Shown piece after piece: positions 27,142-38,468 of a stretch of 64,000 bases of DNA. This stretch comes from Rudaea sp. 3F27F6 (GTDB lineage Bacteria > Pseudomonadota > Gammaproteobacteria > Xanthomonadales > Rhodanobacteraceae). The translations under genes were made by a program, and so were the position numbers. The notes beneath the pieces are model-generated. The model saw only the letters and a program-made list of their open reading frames with translations. It was not told the origin of the DNA and did no database searches. Location: assembly GCF_005503555.1 (NCBI RefSeq), contig NZ_SCNG01000006.1, positions 186,001-250,000 of the forward strand. Reading direction: 5' to 3'. Within the stretch, counting starts at the first letter, position 1; the number at the start of each line of letters is the position of its first letter.

Positions 27142-30096
27142 ATGGAACAGAATCACAGCGATTGGCAGCGGCGTGAAGACCTGATCGATGAGTTGCTCGG
27201 GATGAGCGAGGACGGACGCGAAGCATTCATAGCCGCCCTCGCTGCAGAAGCCCCGCACGACGCCGACGCGCTACGCCGATGGCTCAAGGGGATCGAGCAG
27301 CCTCTCGCCCACCTGGACCCACCCTCACCCGCCTTGGCGATCGGCCAAGGCGATTTGATTGGTCACTGGCGTGTTCTGAGTCCGATCGGGCGCGGCGGCA
27401 TGGGTGAAGTCTGGCTCGGCGAGCGCGCCGACGGGCTATTCGAGAAGAAGGTCGCGATCAAATTCATTCGCGGCGATCGCGCAGGACTGCGCGGCAGCAT
27501 CGAGTCAGAGCGACGGCTGCTCGCCGGACTGCAGCACCCGGGGATCGTGCGCCTGCTCGACGCAGGCGTGAACGCCGATGGACATGCGTTTCTCGTGACT
27601 GAGTTCATCGAAGGCACCACGCTTGACGTTTGGCTCGAACAACGAAGACCGTCGCTCGCGCAGCGCCTCGACTTGCTGCATCAAATCTCCAATGCTGTGG
27701 CATATGCTCACGAAAGGCTGGTGATCCATCGCGACATCAAGCCGCGCAATATCATCATCGACCACAACGCCCGTGCCTATTTGCTCGATTTCGGCATTGC
27801 GCGTGCGTTGGTCGATCCGGCTGATGCGCTGCAAACGACGAATCTGATCCTAACCCCCGAATTCGCGGCCCCCGAACTGATTGTCGAAAACGTCGCCAGT
27901 GTTCGCTCGGATATCTATACGCTGGGCGGCGTGCTTTACTTTTTGCTGTGCGAAAAACCGCCGCTGTCTGTGCGCGGGCTGCCTCTCCTGGACGCCATCA
28001 AGGTCATCCGCGACGAGATGCCACCTCACACCATCACGGCCACCGGAGCTTCTTTCCCTGGGGAACCGCGACGGCTTCTGGCCGATCTCGACTCGATCGC
28101 GCTGAAAGCGCTGGCCAAATCCCCGCGGGAACGCTACGGCACCGTAGAAGCGTTTCTCGCGGACATTGGCGCGGCGCGCGCAAACCTCCCGATTCTGGCC
28201 TCGCCGCCCAGCACGTGGGATCGGTCATTGCGCTATCTGCGCCGACACAAAATTGCCATCACTATCGCAGCGATCGTCGCCCTATCGCTACTGGCGGGCA
28301 TGGCAGGCACGTTGTGGCAAGCGCATGAGGCGAAACTGCAGAGCTTACGCGCGGAAGCAGAAGCAGCTCGCGCGAAGGCATCGGCAAAAAATGCGACCGC
28401 CGTACGCGACTTCCTGGTCGAAATATTCAGTTCCGCAAGCCCGGAAAATGCTCGCGGCAAAGTACCGACAGCAATCGAACTTCTCGATACGGGCGTGCAC
28501 CGCGTCGAAGCTCAACTCGGCGACCAGCCGGAGTTGCAGGCACAGTTACTCGATACCATCGGCGCCGCCTATAACGGTCTCGCTCAGATCGACAAGGCCA
28601 CCGACGCCATGCGCCGGGCGCATGCAATCGCCGTTACTGCGACCGGCGAAGACTCGCCGCTTGCCACCAAACTCACGATCGATTTTGCTCTCGCTGTGAT
28701 CAATCGCAGCAGCAACAAACAACTCTACGAGGAACTGTCGCAACGGCTCGAAAAAATCGTGAATCGCCCCGAGGATTCACTGGACCCGGCACTGCGTATT
28801 TCCGCACTAACCGAATACGGCGCCCTGCGTGGCGCTCAAGGCAACTCCAAGGACGCCGAAAAATATCTGCGCGATGCGGTCGCCTTTGGGCATAAGGTCG
28901 CCCCGCAAGGAAGCGAAGAACTGGCCATTGCACTATTCAATCTGAGCTTCATTCTCTACGGCAAGGGGCATATTTCGGAGGCTGTCGATACAGTCAGAGA
29001 GTCATTGGTGCTTCGCGAACGGCTCTTCCCCCCGATCAGCCCGGCCGTCGCAGAAAGCCAGCGTATGCTCGCCACCTTGTCCAGCGTGATCGGCAACTTG
29101 GATGAGGCTGCTGATTTGATGGGAAAGGTCCAGGAAACCACGCGCATTCTGTACGGCGACACCAATGCCGAGTATTGCGTAGTCCTTTATGAGTTCTCCA
29201 ATATTCGCAGCCTACAAGGACGGCTGACCGAAGCCGAAGCGCTCGCCGGGCAAGCACTCGCCATCTTGAAGAAGGCTGGTCTCGAAGGCTCCATACCGGA
29301 GATGCACGCCTACAATTGGCTGGCTCTTGCCAAAGGCCGCCAACGGGATTGGGCCGACGCGATTGAAAATTTGCGCGCATCGCTGGCGATCGCGACGAAG
29401 GCATTTGGCGGCAGCGGAAATGCGGTTCTCTCAAGGCGCCAGAATCTTGCCGGATTCGAAGGCATGAACGGCGCCTATGTCTCGGCGGAACATGAATTGC
29501 GCGACGTGATCGCCATCTACCAAAAAGCCGGCTCGGACAATATCGTGTCCCCAATGCGCTGGCTAGGCAATCTGCGGCGGCTTCAGGGTGATCCCATCGA
29601 AGCACGCAGCCTGCATACCCAAGCTCTGGAGAAAGCGAAAGCGTTGTTCGGCGAAAACGGTTTTCTCGTATACGCGCTGCAATTGGAGCTTGCCCTCGAC
29701 GAGCGCAACTTACAGATGTTCGACCAAGCAAGGATCGATGCGGAAACTGCAAAACGGATGTTGCAGAAACTGCAGCACGACACCGACACGATCGATGCTC
29801 AAGACGTTCGCGGCATACTGGCCCAACTCGATGCGCTGCAGGGCCGATGCGCGGGCGCCGTCGCCGAACTCGAATCGACCTGGAAACGGCACAAGGAGTT
29901 GCAAGACACACCGGTAAATCAGTGGCAAACCGCCGAAGCGAGTCTGTTCCTGGCGCTGTGTCGGAAAGACATCGATGGTTCGAGTTCCGGCGAAGCGCAG
30001 TCGCTGCTGACCACGAGCGTTCGTACTTTACGCGCGTCTCCACTCGCCGATCCGTACATCAAGCGACTCGCTGAAACTGTGCAAGCCTCGAAATAA
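27142..30096 (+). CDS. Membrane Ser/Thr protein kinase with C-terminal TPR-like repeats
   Basis: A 984-residue Hanks-type kinase. The glycine-rich loop is GRGGMGEV (83-90), the ATP lysine is in VAIKFI (Lys107), the catalytic loop is HRDIKPRN (Asp198), DFG is at 217-219, and an APE-like FAAPE follows. A single transmembrane helix lies at about 371-392. The C-terminal 560 residues are helical repeats of TPR type (for example LLDTIGAAYNGLAQIDKATDAMRRA) and probably face the periplasm as a sensor. It forms an operon with the ECF sigma factor. A terminator follows at 30193. Confidence 0.9.
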   Translation: MEQNHSDWQRREDLIDELLGMSEDGREAFIAALAAEAPHDADALRRWLKGIEQPLAHLDPPSPALAIGQGDLIGHWRVLSPIGRGGMGEVWLGERADGLFEKKVAIKFIRGDRAGLRGSIESERRLLAGLQHPGIVRLLDAGVNADGHAFLVTEFIEGTTLDVWLEQRRPSLAQRLDLLHQISNAVAYAHERLVIHRDIKPRNIIIDHNARAYLLDFGIARALVDPADALQTTNLILTPEFAAPELIVENVASVRSDIYTLGGVLYFLLCEKPPLSVRGLPLLDAIKVIRDEMPPHTITATGASFPGEPRRLLADLDSIALKALAKSPRERYGTVEAFLADIGAARANLPILASPPSTWDRSLRYLRRHKIAITIAAIVALSLLAGMAGTLWQAHEAKLQSLRAEAEAARAKASAKNATAVRDFLVEIFSSASPENARGKVPTAIELLDTGVHRVEAQLGDQPELQAQLLDTIGAAYNGLAQIDKATDAMRRAHAIAVTATGEDSPLATKLTIDFALAVINRSSNKQLYEELSQRLEKIVNRPEDSLDPALRISALTEYGALRGAQGNSKDAEKYLRDAVAFGHKVAPQGSEELAIALFNLSFILYGKGHISEAVDTVRESLVLRERLFPPISPAVAESQRMLATLSSVIGNLDEAADLMGKVQETTRILYGDTNAEYCVVLYEFSNIRSLQGRLTEAEALAGQALAILKKAGLEGSIPEMHAYNWLALAKGRQRDWADAIENLRASLAIATKAFGGSGNAVLSRRQNLAGFEGMNGAYVSAEHELRDVIAIYQKAGSDNIVSPMRWLGNLRRLQGDPIEARSLHTQALEKAKALFGENGFLVYALQLELALDERNLQMFDQARIDAETAKRMLQKLQHDTDTIDAQDVRGILAQLDALQGRCAGAVAELESTWKRHKELQDTPVNQWQTAEASLFLALCRKDIDGSSSGEAQSLLTTSVRTLRASPLADPYIKRLAETVQASK

Positions 30097-30192
30097 GAAG
30101 TTGCATCGGAGATCGCAAGCGGTTTTCGTAATTGTTGAACGCTTTGCTATGCAAACTGCGGTGTGCAACGTTCCGTGAGAACGGAGAAATGC

Positions 30193-30228
30193 AAAACGGC
30201 TCGCCCCATAATTGGATCGAGCCGTTTT
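30193..30228. terminator. Bidirectional terminator between kinase gene and tRNA-Pro
   Basis: The stem AAAACGGCTC / GAGCCGTTTT has a 16-nt loop. T runs on both strands let it end the kinase operon (plus) and the convergent tRNA-Pro transcript (minus). Confidence 0.85.
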
Positions 30229-30256
30229 CTATAAGTCTTACAAAAATTAGCCACAT

Positions 30257-30333
30257 TGGTCGGGGCGGCGGGATTCGAACCCACGACCCCCTGCCCCCCA
30301 GGCAGATGCGCTACCAGGCTGCGCTACGCCCCG
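30257..30333 (-). tRNA. tRNA-Pro (GGG)
   Basis: A 77-nt cloverleaf on the minus strand. Acceptor CGGGGCG pairs with CGCCCCG, followed by encoded ACCA. The D-arm is GCGCAGCCTGGTAGCGC. The anticodon stem TCTGC/GCAGG encloses loop CTGGGGG, giving GGG. The T-arm is GGGTTCGAATCC-like. It sits at the end of the ihfA-merR cluster, a common place for tRNA-Pro in gammaproteobacteria. Confidence 0.95.
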
Positions 30334-30427
30334 ACCGTGACGTGAAAGTGAATTGTAGCAAAGTGTGCTGAAAAGTGCGGCTCGGATGGCCGGTTTCGAT
30401 CTTCGTAGTTGCGAAGGATCGAAAAAA

Positions 30428-30784
30428 TCAGTGCTTGAGGATGTGCAGTACTTCTTCCAGTTCCATGCGCACCTGGCGCACGATCTGGTTGGAGATGCTG
30501 GTCTCCATGCGCGCCTGCTGGCCTTCGAGACGCTGGCGTGCGCCGGTGATCGTGAAGCCCTGATCGTAAAGCAGCGCGCGAATCTGGCGAATCATCAACA
30601 CGTCGTGGCGCTGGTAGTAACGACGATTGCCACGCCGCTTGACCGGCTTCAAGTTCGAGAATTCCTGCTCCCAATAGCGCAATACGTGCGGTTTGACCGC
30701 ACACAACTCGCTGACTTCACCGATGGTGAAGTAGCGCTTGGCCGGGATGACCGGCAGTTCGTTATTGCTGCCTTGATCCAGCAT
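30428..30784 (-). CDS. MerR family transcriptional regulator
   Basis: A 118-residue regulator with an N-terminal MerR helix-turn-helix ([25 protein letters not shown]) and wing ([37 protein letters not shown]). The C-terminal part is a short coiled coil with no metal-binding cysteines. It overlaps the end of ihfA by 23 bp. This MerR protein downstream of ihfA is common in proteobacteria, and its target is unknown. Confidence 0.9.
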   Translation of the reverse strand: MLDQGSNNELPVIPAKRYFTIGEVSELCAVKPHVLRYWEQEFSNLKPVKRRGNRRYYQRHDVLMIRQIRALLYDQGFTITGARQRLEGQQARMETSISNQIVRQVRMELEEVLHILKH

Positions 30785-31067
30785 AGGACTCGACTTTCAG
30801 TTTGAGCTTCTGGCCGGGACGAAACGTTACCACGCGGCGCGCCGAAATCGGAATTTCCTCGCCGGTCTTCGGATTGCGACCGGGCCGCTGATTTTTCTTG
30901 CGCAAATCGAAATTGCCGAAGCCCGAGAGCTTCACCTGCTCGCCGCGCTCGAGCGCCTCGCGCACGACATCGAAAAAAGCATCGACGAATTCCTTCGCCT
31001 CGCGCTTATTCAAGCCGACGTCGGTGAATAACCGTTCGGCCATTTCCGCTTTGGTCAGTGCCGCCAT
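30762..31067 (-). CDS. ihfA: Integration host factor subunit alpha
   Basis: DNA-bending HU/IHF-family protein, 101 residues. It carries the signature [41 protein letters not shown], including the beta-arm with the intercalating proline (RNPKTGE). The N-terminus [14 protein letters not shown] is typical for the alpha subunit. It follows pheT with a 2-bp gap, the same order as in E. coli (pheST-ihfA). Confidence 0.96.
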   Translation of the reverse strand: MAALTKAEMAERLFTDVGLNKREAKEFVDAFFDVVREALERGEQVKLSGFGNFDLRKKNQRPGRNPKTGEEIPISARRVVTFRPGQKLKLKVESYAGSRQQ

Positions 31068-31069
31068 CC

Positions 31070-33442
31070 TTACCCCCTCAATCTCGCTTGGCAGTCGCGC
31101 TCCAGTGCCGAGACCGCCAAACCGACGCTTTGATCTGCGTCGGCATCAGTAAGAGTGCGTGATTCATCCTGTAAAATCAAGCCGATGGCGACACTTTTTA
31201 GTCCTTGTGCGAGATTTGGTCCGGCATAGCGGTCAAATACGAATACTTCGCGGAGAGCCGCGCCGACTGCGTGACGTACCGCAGTTTCGATTGAGGCGTA
31301 GCTCACACTTTCAGGCAGCTCGAACGACAGGTCGCGGCGCACCGAGGGATAGCGCGACAGCGGCTGCGCACGCGGCACATGACGATCGGCGAGCACGTCG
31401 AGGTCGAGCTCGAAGGCGTACACGTCTTCGGCGAAGTCGAGCGCCTTGCCGAGACTCGGATGCAGCGCACCGATATATCCCACCACGCGCTCGCCACGCC
31501 GGATCTGCGCGCTGCGGCCCGGGTGCAGCCACGGCTGTGTCGTCGGCACGAAGGTGAATTCCGCGGCGGCGTTGGTCAGCGCGAACAGCGATTCGACGTC
31601 GCCCTTGATGTCGAAGAAATCGAGCGCACGTGCCGCTTCGCCCCATTGTTCGGCAACGGCGCTGCCGCAAGCGACACCGGCGATTCGCGCGATTTCGCGC
31701 GGGCCTTCCGCACCGGCGAAGTACGCTCGGCCGACTTCGAATAGACGCACGCGCGTCTGCTGGCGGCTGCGATTCGTCGCGAGCGCGGCGGCCAGACCGG
31801 GCAACAGGCTCGTGCGCATGACCGACAGCTCAGCGGAAAGCGGATTCGCCAAAGCGATCGCCCCCTCGGCCAGACTCCATGTTTCCAATTGCTCGCGCGC
31901 GACGAACGCGAATGTGATCGCTTCCAGATAGCCACGCGCGGCGAGTTGCTCGCGCAGCGGCGCCGCGCCGACGCGATCTTCGCGCAAGGATGGACCGGCG
32001 AGCTCGCCGCTCGGGGCACGGTCGGGAATGCGCTCGTAACCGTGAATACGCGCCACTTCTTCGATCAAATCCTCTTCGATCGAGATATCGAAGCGCGCGC
32101 TCGGCGGCGTCGCCGTCCAGCCTTCGCCGTCTGTGACAATGTTCATGCCGAGGGCGGCGAGGATGCGCTCGACTTCGGGGTCCGGCACGCGGATGCCGAG
32201 TACGCGCTCGATGCGAGCGCGGCGCAGGCGTACCGGCGGGCGCGCCGGCAAATGTTCGGTGGAGACCGCCTCAAGGATCGGACCGATTTCGCCGCCAGCG
32301 GCCTCGACGATCAATCGCGTCGCCCGTTCCAGCGCACGGCGCGGCAACTCCGGATCGACGCCGCGCTCGAAGCGATGCGCGGCATCGGTGTGCATGCCGA
32401 GCTTACGCGCACGACCGGCCAACGCCGCCGGGGCAAAATGCGCGGCTTCGAGGAACAGGTTTTTCGTCCCGGTGCCGATGCGCGTATCCCAGCCGCCCAT
32501 CAGGCCGGCCAACGCGACCGGACGGTCGGCGTCGGTGATCAATAGAAAACTATCGTCGAGGGTCACGTCACGTTCGTCGAGCAGACGCAAGCTCTCGCCC
32601 GCTTTCGCGCGGCGCACGCCGATCGGCCCCTTGAGCGTATCCGCGTCGAACGCATGCAGCGGCTGGCCAAGCTCGAGCATCACGTAATTCGTCACGTCGA
32701 CGAGCAAGCTGATCGGTCGCAGCCCACTGCGGTGCAAACGTTCGCGCATCCACGGCGGCGTCTGCGCCGCGGCGTCGATGCCGGTGATGTAGCGGCCGCA
32801 ATAGCGCGGACAATCGCCCGGCGCTTCGAGACTAATCTCGATGCGGCGATCGGACTGCGCCGGCACCGCCTCAATCGCGAGCGGCGTGTACGACACGTCG
32901 AAGGCAGCGGCGACGTCTTTGGCGACGCCTTCAAGCGAAAGGCAGTCGGCGCGATTCGGCGTCAGCCCCAAATCGAACACGGCATCGGGCAGGCCGAGAT
33001 ACGCCGCAAGCGCCGCGCCGACCGGCGCGTCGGCAGGCAGTTCGAGCAGGCCGGATGCGTCGGCGTCGATGCCGAGTTCTTTGGCGGAGCAGAGCATGCC
33101 GAACGACTCGACTCCGCGCAGCTTGGCCGGCTTGATTTTCAGTTCACCGACTTGTGCGCCGACCTTCGCCAGCGGCGCCTTGAGTCCCGCGCGTGCGTTC
33201 GGCGCGCCGCAGACGATCTGCAGCTTTTCCCCGCCAGCATCGACTTCGCAGACCTGCAGACGGTCGGCTTCCGGATGTTTCGCGCAGGACACGATCTGCG
33301 CGACGACGACGCCGTCGAGCTGGCCGCCGACCGGTTCGATGCTTTCGACTTCGTGGCCGATCATGTCGAAGCGCTCGGCCAGCGTGGCGCGGTCGGCTTG
33401 CAGCGGTACTCGTTCGCGGAGCCAGTTCTCTAAAATTTTCAT
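31070..33442 (-). CDS. pheT: Phenylalanine--tRNA ligase beta subunit
   Basis: Beta chain of the alpha2-beta2 PheRS, 790 residues. The N-terminal tRNA-binding EMAP-like domain ([25 protein letters not shown]), the B3/B4 editing region, the B5 domain and the C-terminal ferredoxin-like anticodon-binding domain ([26 protein letters not shown]) are all in order. It starts at the ATG at 33442. The alpha subunit gene ends 143 bp upstream, with a repeat-like palindrome in the gap. Confidence 0.97.
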   Translation of the reverse strand: MKILENWLRERVPLQADRATLAERFDMIGHEVESIEPVGGQLDGVVVAQIVSCAKHPEADRLQVCEVDAGGEKLQIVCGAPNARAGLKAPLAKVGAQVGELKIKPAKLRGVESFGMLCSAKELGIDADASGLLELPADAPVGAALAAYLGLPDAVFDLGLTPNRADCLSLEGVAKDVAAAFDVSYTPLAIEAVPAQSDRRIEISLEAPGDCPRYCGRYITGIDAAAQTPPWMRERLHRSGLRPISLLVDVTNYVMLELGQPLHAFDADTLKGPIGVRRAKAGESLRLLDERDVTLDDSFLLITDADRPVALAGLMGGWDTRIGTGTKNLFLEAAHFAPAALAGRARKLGMHTDAAHRFERGVDPELPRRALERATRLIVEAAGGEIGPILEAVSTEHLPARPPVRLRRARIERVLGIRVPDPEVERILAALGMNIVTDGEGWTATPPSARFDISIEEDLIEEVARIHGYERIPDRAPSGELAGPSLREDRVGAAPLREQLAARGYLEAITFAFVAREQLETWSLAEGAIALANPLSAELSVMRTSLLPGLAAALATNRSRQQTRVRLFEVGRAYFAGAEGPREIARIAGVACGSAVAEQWGEAARALDFFDIKGDVESLFALTNAAAEFTFVPTTQPWLHPGRSAQIRRGERVVGYIGALHPSLGKALDFAEDVYAFELDLDVLADRHVPRAQPLSRYPSVRRDLSFELPESVSYASIETAVRHAVGAALREVFVFDRYAGPNLAQGLKSVAIGLILQDESRTLTDADADQSVGLAVSALERDCQARLRG

Positions 33443-33450
33443 GGGGTTTG

Positions 33451-33583
33451 AGTCTCTGCTTTTTTCCCGTCGTCCCGGCGGCTTTCAACAGCCGAAGGGC
33501 TGGTCAAACCGGAATCGAGTGTCTTATCCAAGCGAAAAGAAACGTCGCTCAATCCCGGCCTGCGCCGGGAAAGCGAGCGAAAG
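33451..33583. repeat. Palindromic intergenic repeats between pheS and pheT
   Basis: Two small palindromes lie in the 143-bp gap: GGCTTTCAACAGCC with flanks, at about 33479-33492, and CCCGGCCTGCGCCGGG at about 33557-33572. The second resembles the core of the intergenic CGTCATTCC-type repeats seen elsewhere in the window. Such a gap inside pheST is unusual. Confidence 0.5.
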
Positions 33584-33585
33584 AA

Positions 33586-34683
<1,098 letters not shown>

Positions 34684-34749
34684 TCAATTCCGCCACCCCG
34701 GCTTGACCGGCTCCGCTGCCGCGGAACGCTTTACCGGAATGACGAGCAA

Positions 34750-34789
34750 GAAAAACAAAAGGGGAGCTAGGCCCAGGCCCGGCTCCCCT
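34750..34789 (-). terminator. Terminator/attenuator between rplT and pheS
   Basis: On the minus strand the stem AGGGGAGC / GCTCCCCT with an internal GGCC-rich loop is followed by TTTTGTTTTT. It lies 60 bp after rplT and 80 bp before pheS. It could be a partial terminator or an attenuator; no Phe-rich leader peptide was seen. Confidence 0.7.
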
Positions 34790-34851
34790 CGCTTACCTCT
34801 TCGTTGAAGCGGACTGGCTCGATCAGATGCAACCGAATCGAGCCTTGCGCA

Positions 34852-35211
34852 TCACGCTGCGAGCGCGCCCTTGGCCTTTTCGGCGAGCGCTCCAAACGCA
34901 GCGATGTCGTGCACGGCGATGTCCGCGAGCACCTTGCGGTCGACCGTGATGTCGGCCTTCTTCAGGCCGTTCATCAGGCGGCTGTAGGACAGGCCGAACT
35001 GACGCGCAGCGGCGTTGATGCGCACGATCCACAGCGCGCGGAACTGACGCTTCTTCTGCTTGCGGCCGATATAGGCGTACTGCTGCGCCTTGATGACCGC
35101 CTGCTTGGCGACGCGGAATACCTTGCGGCGGGCGTTGTAGTAGCCCTTCGCGCGCGAAATGATCTTTTTGTGTCGACGGCGGGCGACGACACCACGTTTG
35201 ACTCGTGCCAT
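34852..35211 (-). CDS. rplT: 50S ribosomal protein L20
   Basis: A 119-residue basic protein starting [25 protein letters not shown], with the family signature [31 protein letters not shown]. It is needed for early 50S assembly and in other gammaproteobacteria represses the infC-rpmI-rplT mRNA. It lies 12 bp after rpmI. The Shine-Dalgarno sequence is GGAGA. Confidence 0.98.
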   Translation of the reverse strand: MARVKRGVVARRRHKKIISRAKGYYNARRKVFRVAKQAVIKAQQYAYIGRKQKKRQFRALWIVRINAAARQFGLSYSRLMNGLKKADITVDRKVLADIAVHDIAAFGALAEKAKGALAA

Positions 35212-35223
35212 GGTTTCGTCTCC

Positions 35224-35421
35224 TTATGCGTAGGGAAGCATGCGCGCGATGCGACCGGAGTCTTCTTTGCGCACGATGTTGGGACCGCGAAGATTGCGCT
35301 TACGCTTGGTCGACTTCTTGGTCAGGATGTGGCTCTTGAAGGCATGGCCGGCTTTGAATTTGCCGGACGCCGTCTTGCGGAACCGCTTGGCAGCGGCCCG
35401 ATTGGTCTTGATCTTGGGCAT
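35224..35421 (-). CDS. rpmI: 50S ribosomal protein L35
   Basis: A 65-residue basic protein [37 protein letters not shown]. This is the standard L35 length and sequence, with an AAGGAG ribosome site. It lies 228 bp after infC and 12 bp before rplT. The leader between infC and rpmI holds two hairpins. Confidence 0.98.
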   Translation of the reverse strand: MPKIKTNRAAAKRFRKTASGKFKAGHAFKSHILTKKSTKRKRNLRGPNIVRKEDSGRIARMLPYA

Positions 35422-35569
35422 GGCCCAACTCCTTAGTTTGATTTATTTACTCGCCTGAGCGGCAGCATCGCTGCTCTTTCCGTCCTGCTCTGGCTTAGCT
35501 TGTTTAAGCTCACGCAAGGTGAGCGGGTTCCAAAATGTACCTGTGCGATCGTTCCTGATCGCGAGAATC

Positions 35570-35632
35570 AAAAGCGGCCGTCCCGGCCGCTCTTTCCAAC
35601 AAACCTTCCGCTCTTCGCGAGAGCGGAAGTTT
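35570..35632 (-). promoter_or_regulatory. Hairpins in the infC-rpmI leader
   Basis: Two stem-loops are read on the minus strand. CTTCCGCTCT/AGAGCGGAAG lies at about 35601-35632, and AGCGGCCG/CGGCCGCT at about 35572-35591, followed by TTTT. In E. coli, L20 binds RNA structures in this same leader to repress rpmI-rplT, so these are candidates for that control. The second could equally be a leaky terminator. Confidence 0.5.
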
Positions 35633-35649
35633 CATCGCGCTGCGCGCGA

Positions 35650-36168
35650 TTACTTCTTCTTCGGAGCCACCATCATCACCATCTGCCGGCCTTCGAAGCG
35701 CGGGAAGCTCTCGACCACGGCCTCCTCGGCAACGTCCGCCTGAATGCGTTTGACCATTTGCTCGCCGAGCTCCGTATGCGCCATTTCGCGGCCCTTGAAG
35801 CGGACGACGACTTTGACCTTGTCGCCTTCTTCGAGGAAGCGCTTCATGTTGCGCATCTTCACGTTGTAGTCGCCGTCTTCGGTCGAGGGCCGGAACTTCA
35901 GCTCCTTGATCTCGACCTGCTTGGTCTTGCGCTTCGCCGCATGCGCCTTCTTCTGCTGCTCGAACTTGAACTTGCCGTAATCCATGATGCGGCAAACGGG
36001 CGGATCGGCGGTCGGTTGGATTTCGACCAGATCCAGGCCCAGCTCGGCAGCCATGTTCAGCGCTTCATCGCGCGACAGGATGCCTACCTGCTCTCCTTCG
36101 GCGCCGATGACGCGCACCCGCGGAACACGGATTTCCATGTTCTTGCGGTTAGCTTTTTCAGTGGCTAT
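35650..36168 (-). CDS. infC: Translation initiation factor IF-3 (apparent AUA start)
   Basis: Prevents premature subunit joining and proofreads the start codon. An ATG at 36138 gives 162 residues, but the family N-terminus is longer. Ten in-frame codons upstream read [10 protein letters not shown], starting with ATA at 36168, eight bases after GGAG. IF-3 genes are known for rare AUU/AUC/AUA starts that allow autoregulation, because IF-3 rejects non-canonical codons. The start is therefore set at 36168 (172 residues). The core motif [31 protein letters not shown] is intact. It lies between thrS and rpmI. Confidence 0.93.
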   Translation of the reverse strand: MATEKANRKNMEIRVPRVRVIGAEGEQVGILSRDEALNMAAELGLDLVEIQPTADPPVCRIMDYGKFKFEQQKKAHAAKRKTKQVEIKELKFRPSTEDGDYNVKMRNMKRFLEEGDKVKVVVRFKGREMAHTELGEQMVKRIQADVAEEAVVESFPRFEGRQMVMMVAPKKK

Positions 36169-36208
36169 AGGTGAATCTCCAGAAAGTTAATTTTTTGAAT
36201 TCAAGAAG

Positions 36209-38116
36209 TTATTGAACATTCTTGAATTCGCTTCGCAGCTTGTCGCCGAACTCGGCAATCTTCATCGATCCCAAGTCCTCGCCAGACCGCGCACGCACGG
36301 AGACGAGTCCGAGTTCCTTCTCGCGATCGCCGACCACGAGTAGGTACGGAATCTTCTGCAACGTGTGTTCGCGTATTTTATAGCCGATTTTCTCGTTGCG
36401 CAAATCCGCCTCTACGCGGAAACCTTGCCGGACAAGGGCTTGCGCCGTTTCCTCGACGAATTCGGCCTGCGCGTCGGTGATATTCATGACCACCGCCTGC
36501 ACCGGCGCAAGCCAAGCCGGGAATTGGCCGGCGTGATGCTCGATCAGGATGCCGATGAAACGCTCCATCGAACCGACGATGGCCCGGTGCAGCATGGCCG
36601 GCGTGCGCCGCTGCGAGTGTTCATCCACATATTCGGCCGCGAGGCGTTCGGGCATGAAGAAGTCCACCTGCATCGTGCCCAGCTGCCAGGAACGGCCGAT
36701 GGAATCGCGCAAGTGGTACTCGATCTTGGGTGCATAGAACGCACCCTCGCCCGGCAGCTCCTCCCATTCCACCCCCGCCGCACGTAAAGCGCGACGCAGC
36801 GTTTCCTCGGTGCGATCCCAGAATTCATCGGAACCCAGGCGCTTCTCCGGACGCAACGCGAGCTTCACCGAAATATCGGTAAAGCCGAAATCCGAGTAGA
36901 CCTTGAGTGCCTGCTTGTGGAACGCCGTCACTTCGGACTCGATCTGATCCGGCGTGCAGAAGATGTGGCCGTCGTCCTGGGTGAAGCCGCGCACGCGCAG
37001 GATGCCGTGCAGCGCGCCCGACGGCTCGTTGCGGTGGCACGCGCCGAACTCGCCGTAACGGATTGGCAGATCGCGGTAGCTGTGCAGGCCGTGATTGTAA
37101 ATCTGCACGTGACCGGGACAGTTCATCGGCTTCAAGGCATACGTGCGCTTCTCCGATTCGGTGAAGAACATGTTTTCCTTGTAGTTGTCCCAATGGCCCG
37201 ACTTCTGCCAGAGCGACACATCGAGCACCTGCGGACAGCGCACTTCGCGATAGCCGGACTCGACGTAGACGCGGCGCATGTACTGCTCGACCACCTGCCA
37301 GATCGACCAGCCTTTCGGATGCCAGAACACCAACCCCGGCCCCTCTTCCTGCACATGGAACAGGTCGAGCGCCTTGCCGATTTTACGGTGATCGCGCTTC
37401 TCAGCCTCTTCGAGCTGGGTCAGATAGGCCTTCAGATCCTTGTCGTTGAGCCAGGCCGTGCCGTAGACGCGCTGGAGCATCTCGTTGTTCGAATCGCCGC
37501 GCCAATAGGCGCCCGCGACCTTCATCAGCTTGAACGCGCGCAACTTGCTCGTGTTCGGCACGTGCGGGCCGCGGCAAAGGTCGATGAAATCGCCCTGCGA
37601 ATAGAGCGACAGCTCCTCGTTCGCCGGGATCGATTCGATGATCTGCGCCTTGTATTCCTCGTGCTTGTCGCGGAAGAACTTCACCGCCTCGTCGCGCGAC
37701 TTGACCGAGCGCGATACCGGCAGGCCCTCGGCGACGATCTTCTTCATCTCGGCCTCGATCTTTTCCAGATCTTCCGGCGTGAACGGCGTCTTGCGTGCGA
37801 AGTCGTAGTAGAAGCCGTTCTCGATCACCGGGCCGATCGTGACCTGCGTGTCAGGGAACAACCGCTGGGTCGCCTGCGCGAGCAGGTGCGCGGTGGAGTG
37901 GCGCAGGATGTCGAGCGCCTCGGGGCTTTTGTCGGTGATGATCGCGACGTTCGCGTCGTACTCGATCAGATAGCTCGTGTCGACGATGCGGCCGTCGACC
38001 TTGCCGGCCAGCGCCGCCTTGGCGAGGCCGGCGCCGATCGATGCGGCGACATCGGCAATGGAAACGGGATGTTCGAACGGACGTTGGCTGCCGTCGGGGA
38101 GAGTGATGTTGATCAT
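36209..38116 (-). CDS. thrS: Threonine--tRNA ligase
   Basis: Class II synthetase, 635 residues. The order is an N-terminal TGS domain ([22 protein letters not shown]), the editing domain with [17 protein letters not shown], then the catalytic core with zinc ligands ([35 protein letters not shown] and the later [18 protein letters not shown]). The anticodon-binding domain comes last. It is the first gene of the infC cluster. E. coli thrS is autoregulated by its leader RNA; here hairpins lie upstream as well. Confidence 0.97.
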   Translation of the reverse strand: MINITLPDGSQRPFEHPVSIADVAASIGAGLAKAALAGKVDGRIVDTSYLIEYDANVAIITDKSPEALDILRHSTAHLLAQATQRLFPDTQVTIGPVIENGFYYDFARKTPFTPEDLEKIEAEMKKIVAEGLPVSRSVKSRDEAVKFFRDKHEEYKAQIIESIPANEELSLYSQGDFIDLCRGPHVPNTSKLRAFKLMKVAGAYWRGDSNNEMLQRVYGTAWLNDKDLKAYLTQLEEAEKRDHRKIGKALDLFHVQEEGPGLVFWHPKGWSIWQVVEQYMRRVYVESGYREVRCPQVLDVSLWQKSGHWDNYKENMFFTESEKRTYALKPMNCPGHVQIYNHGLHSYRDLPIRYGEFGACHRNEPSGALHGILRVRGFTQDDGHIFCTPDQIESEVTAFHKQALKVYSDFGFTDISVKLALRPEKRLGSDEFWDRTEETLRRALRAAGVEWEELPGEGAFYAPKIEYHLRDSIGRSWQLGTMQVDFFMPERLAAEYVDEHSQRRTPAMLHRAIVGSMERFIGILIEHHAGQFPAWLAPVQAVVMNITDAQAEFVEETAQALVRQGFRVEADLRNEKIGYKIREHTLQKIPYLLVVGDREKELGLVSVRARSGEDLGSMKIAEFGDKLRSEFKNVQ

Positions 38117-38193
38117 GATGGCTTTTCGTAAATTGCGGCGGACGGCCGCTTCCGGATTTTCGTCGTCGCAGGCGACGGCAAAAATTGCCCAAC

Positions 38194-38217
38194 AAAAAAG
38201 GCGCCGTGGCGCCCTTT
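38194..38217 (-). terminator. Hairpin with T-run in the thrS leader
   Basis: On the minus strand, GGGCGCC and GGCGCC with a short loop are followed by TTTTTT, about 80 bp before the thrS start. It could be an attenuator for thrS or a second terminator for upstream transcription. Confidence 0.6.
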
Positions 38218-38375
38218 CTCAGCGACGTCGGCGAATGTGTTTCAGCGTGGGAAGGTTCGCGTAGACATGTCGCACACTCAGCCGCCGGTTACCCGTGCGC
38301 CACCTTTGTTCGATCGTTGCGCTACAGCCTAACGCAGAGGCCGGCACCAAACAAGAATTCAAGAAGAGAACAGGC

Positions 38376-38404
38376 AAAAAAATCCCCCGGCAGAGCCGGG
38401 GGAT
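38376..38404 (-). terminator. Terminator of the collagen-like gene
   Basis: A 10-bp stem ATCCCCCGGC / GCCGGGGGAT with loop AGA; on the minus strand it runs into seven Ts. It lies 65 bp after the stop. Confidence 0.92.
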
Positions 38405-38468
38405 CGAACGAGTCGTTCAAGAGGTTCCCGAGCGGCGACGCCGGCCGGGCTTCGACACACCACTGCAG

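Larger units (their letters stand above)
38117..38468. other. Intergenic region upstream of thrS
   Basis: About 350 bases between thrS and the collagen-like gene, both on the minus strand. It contains two hairpins, annotated separately, and the thrS leader. No gene is supported here. Confidence 0.5.
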
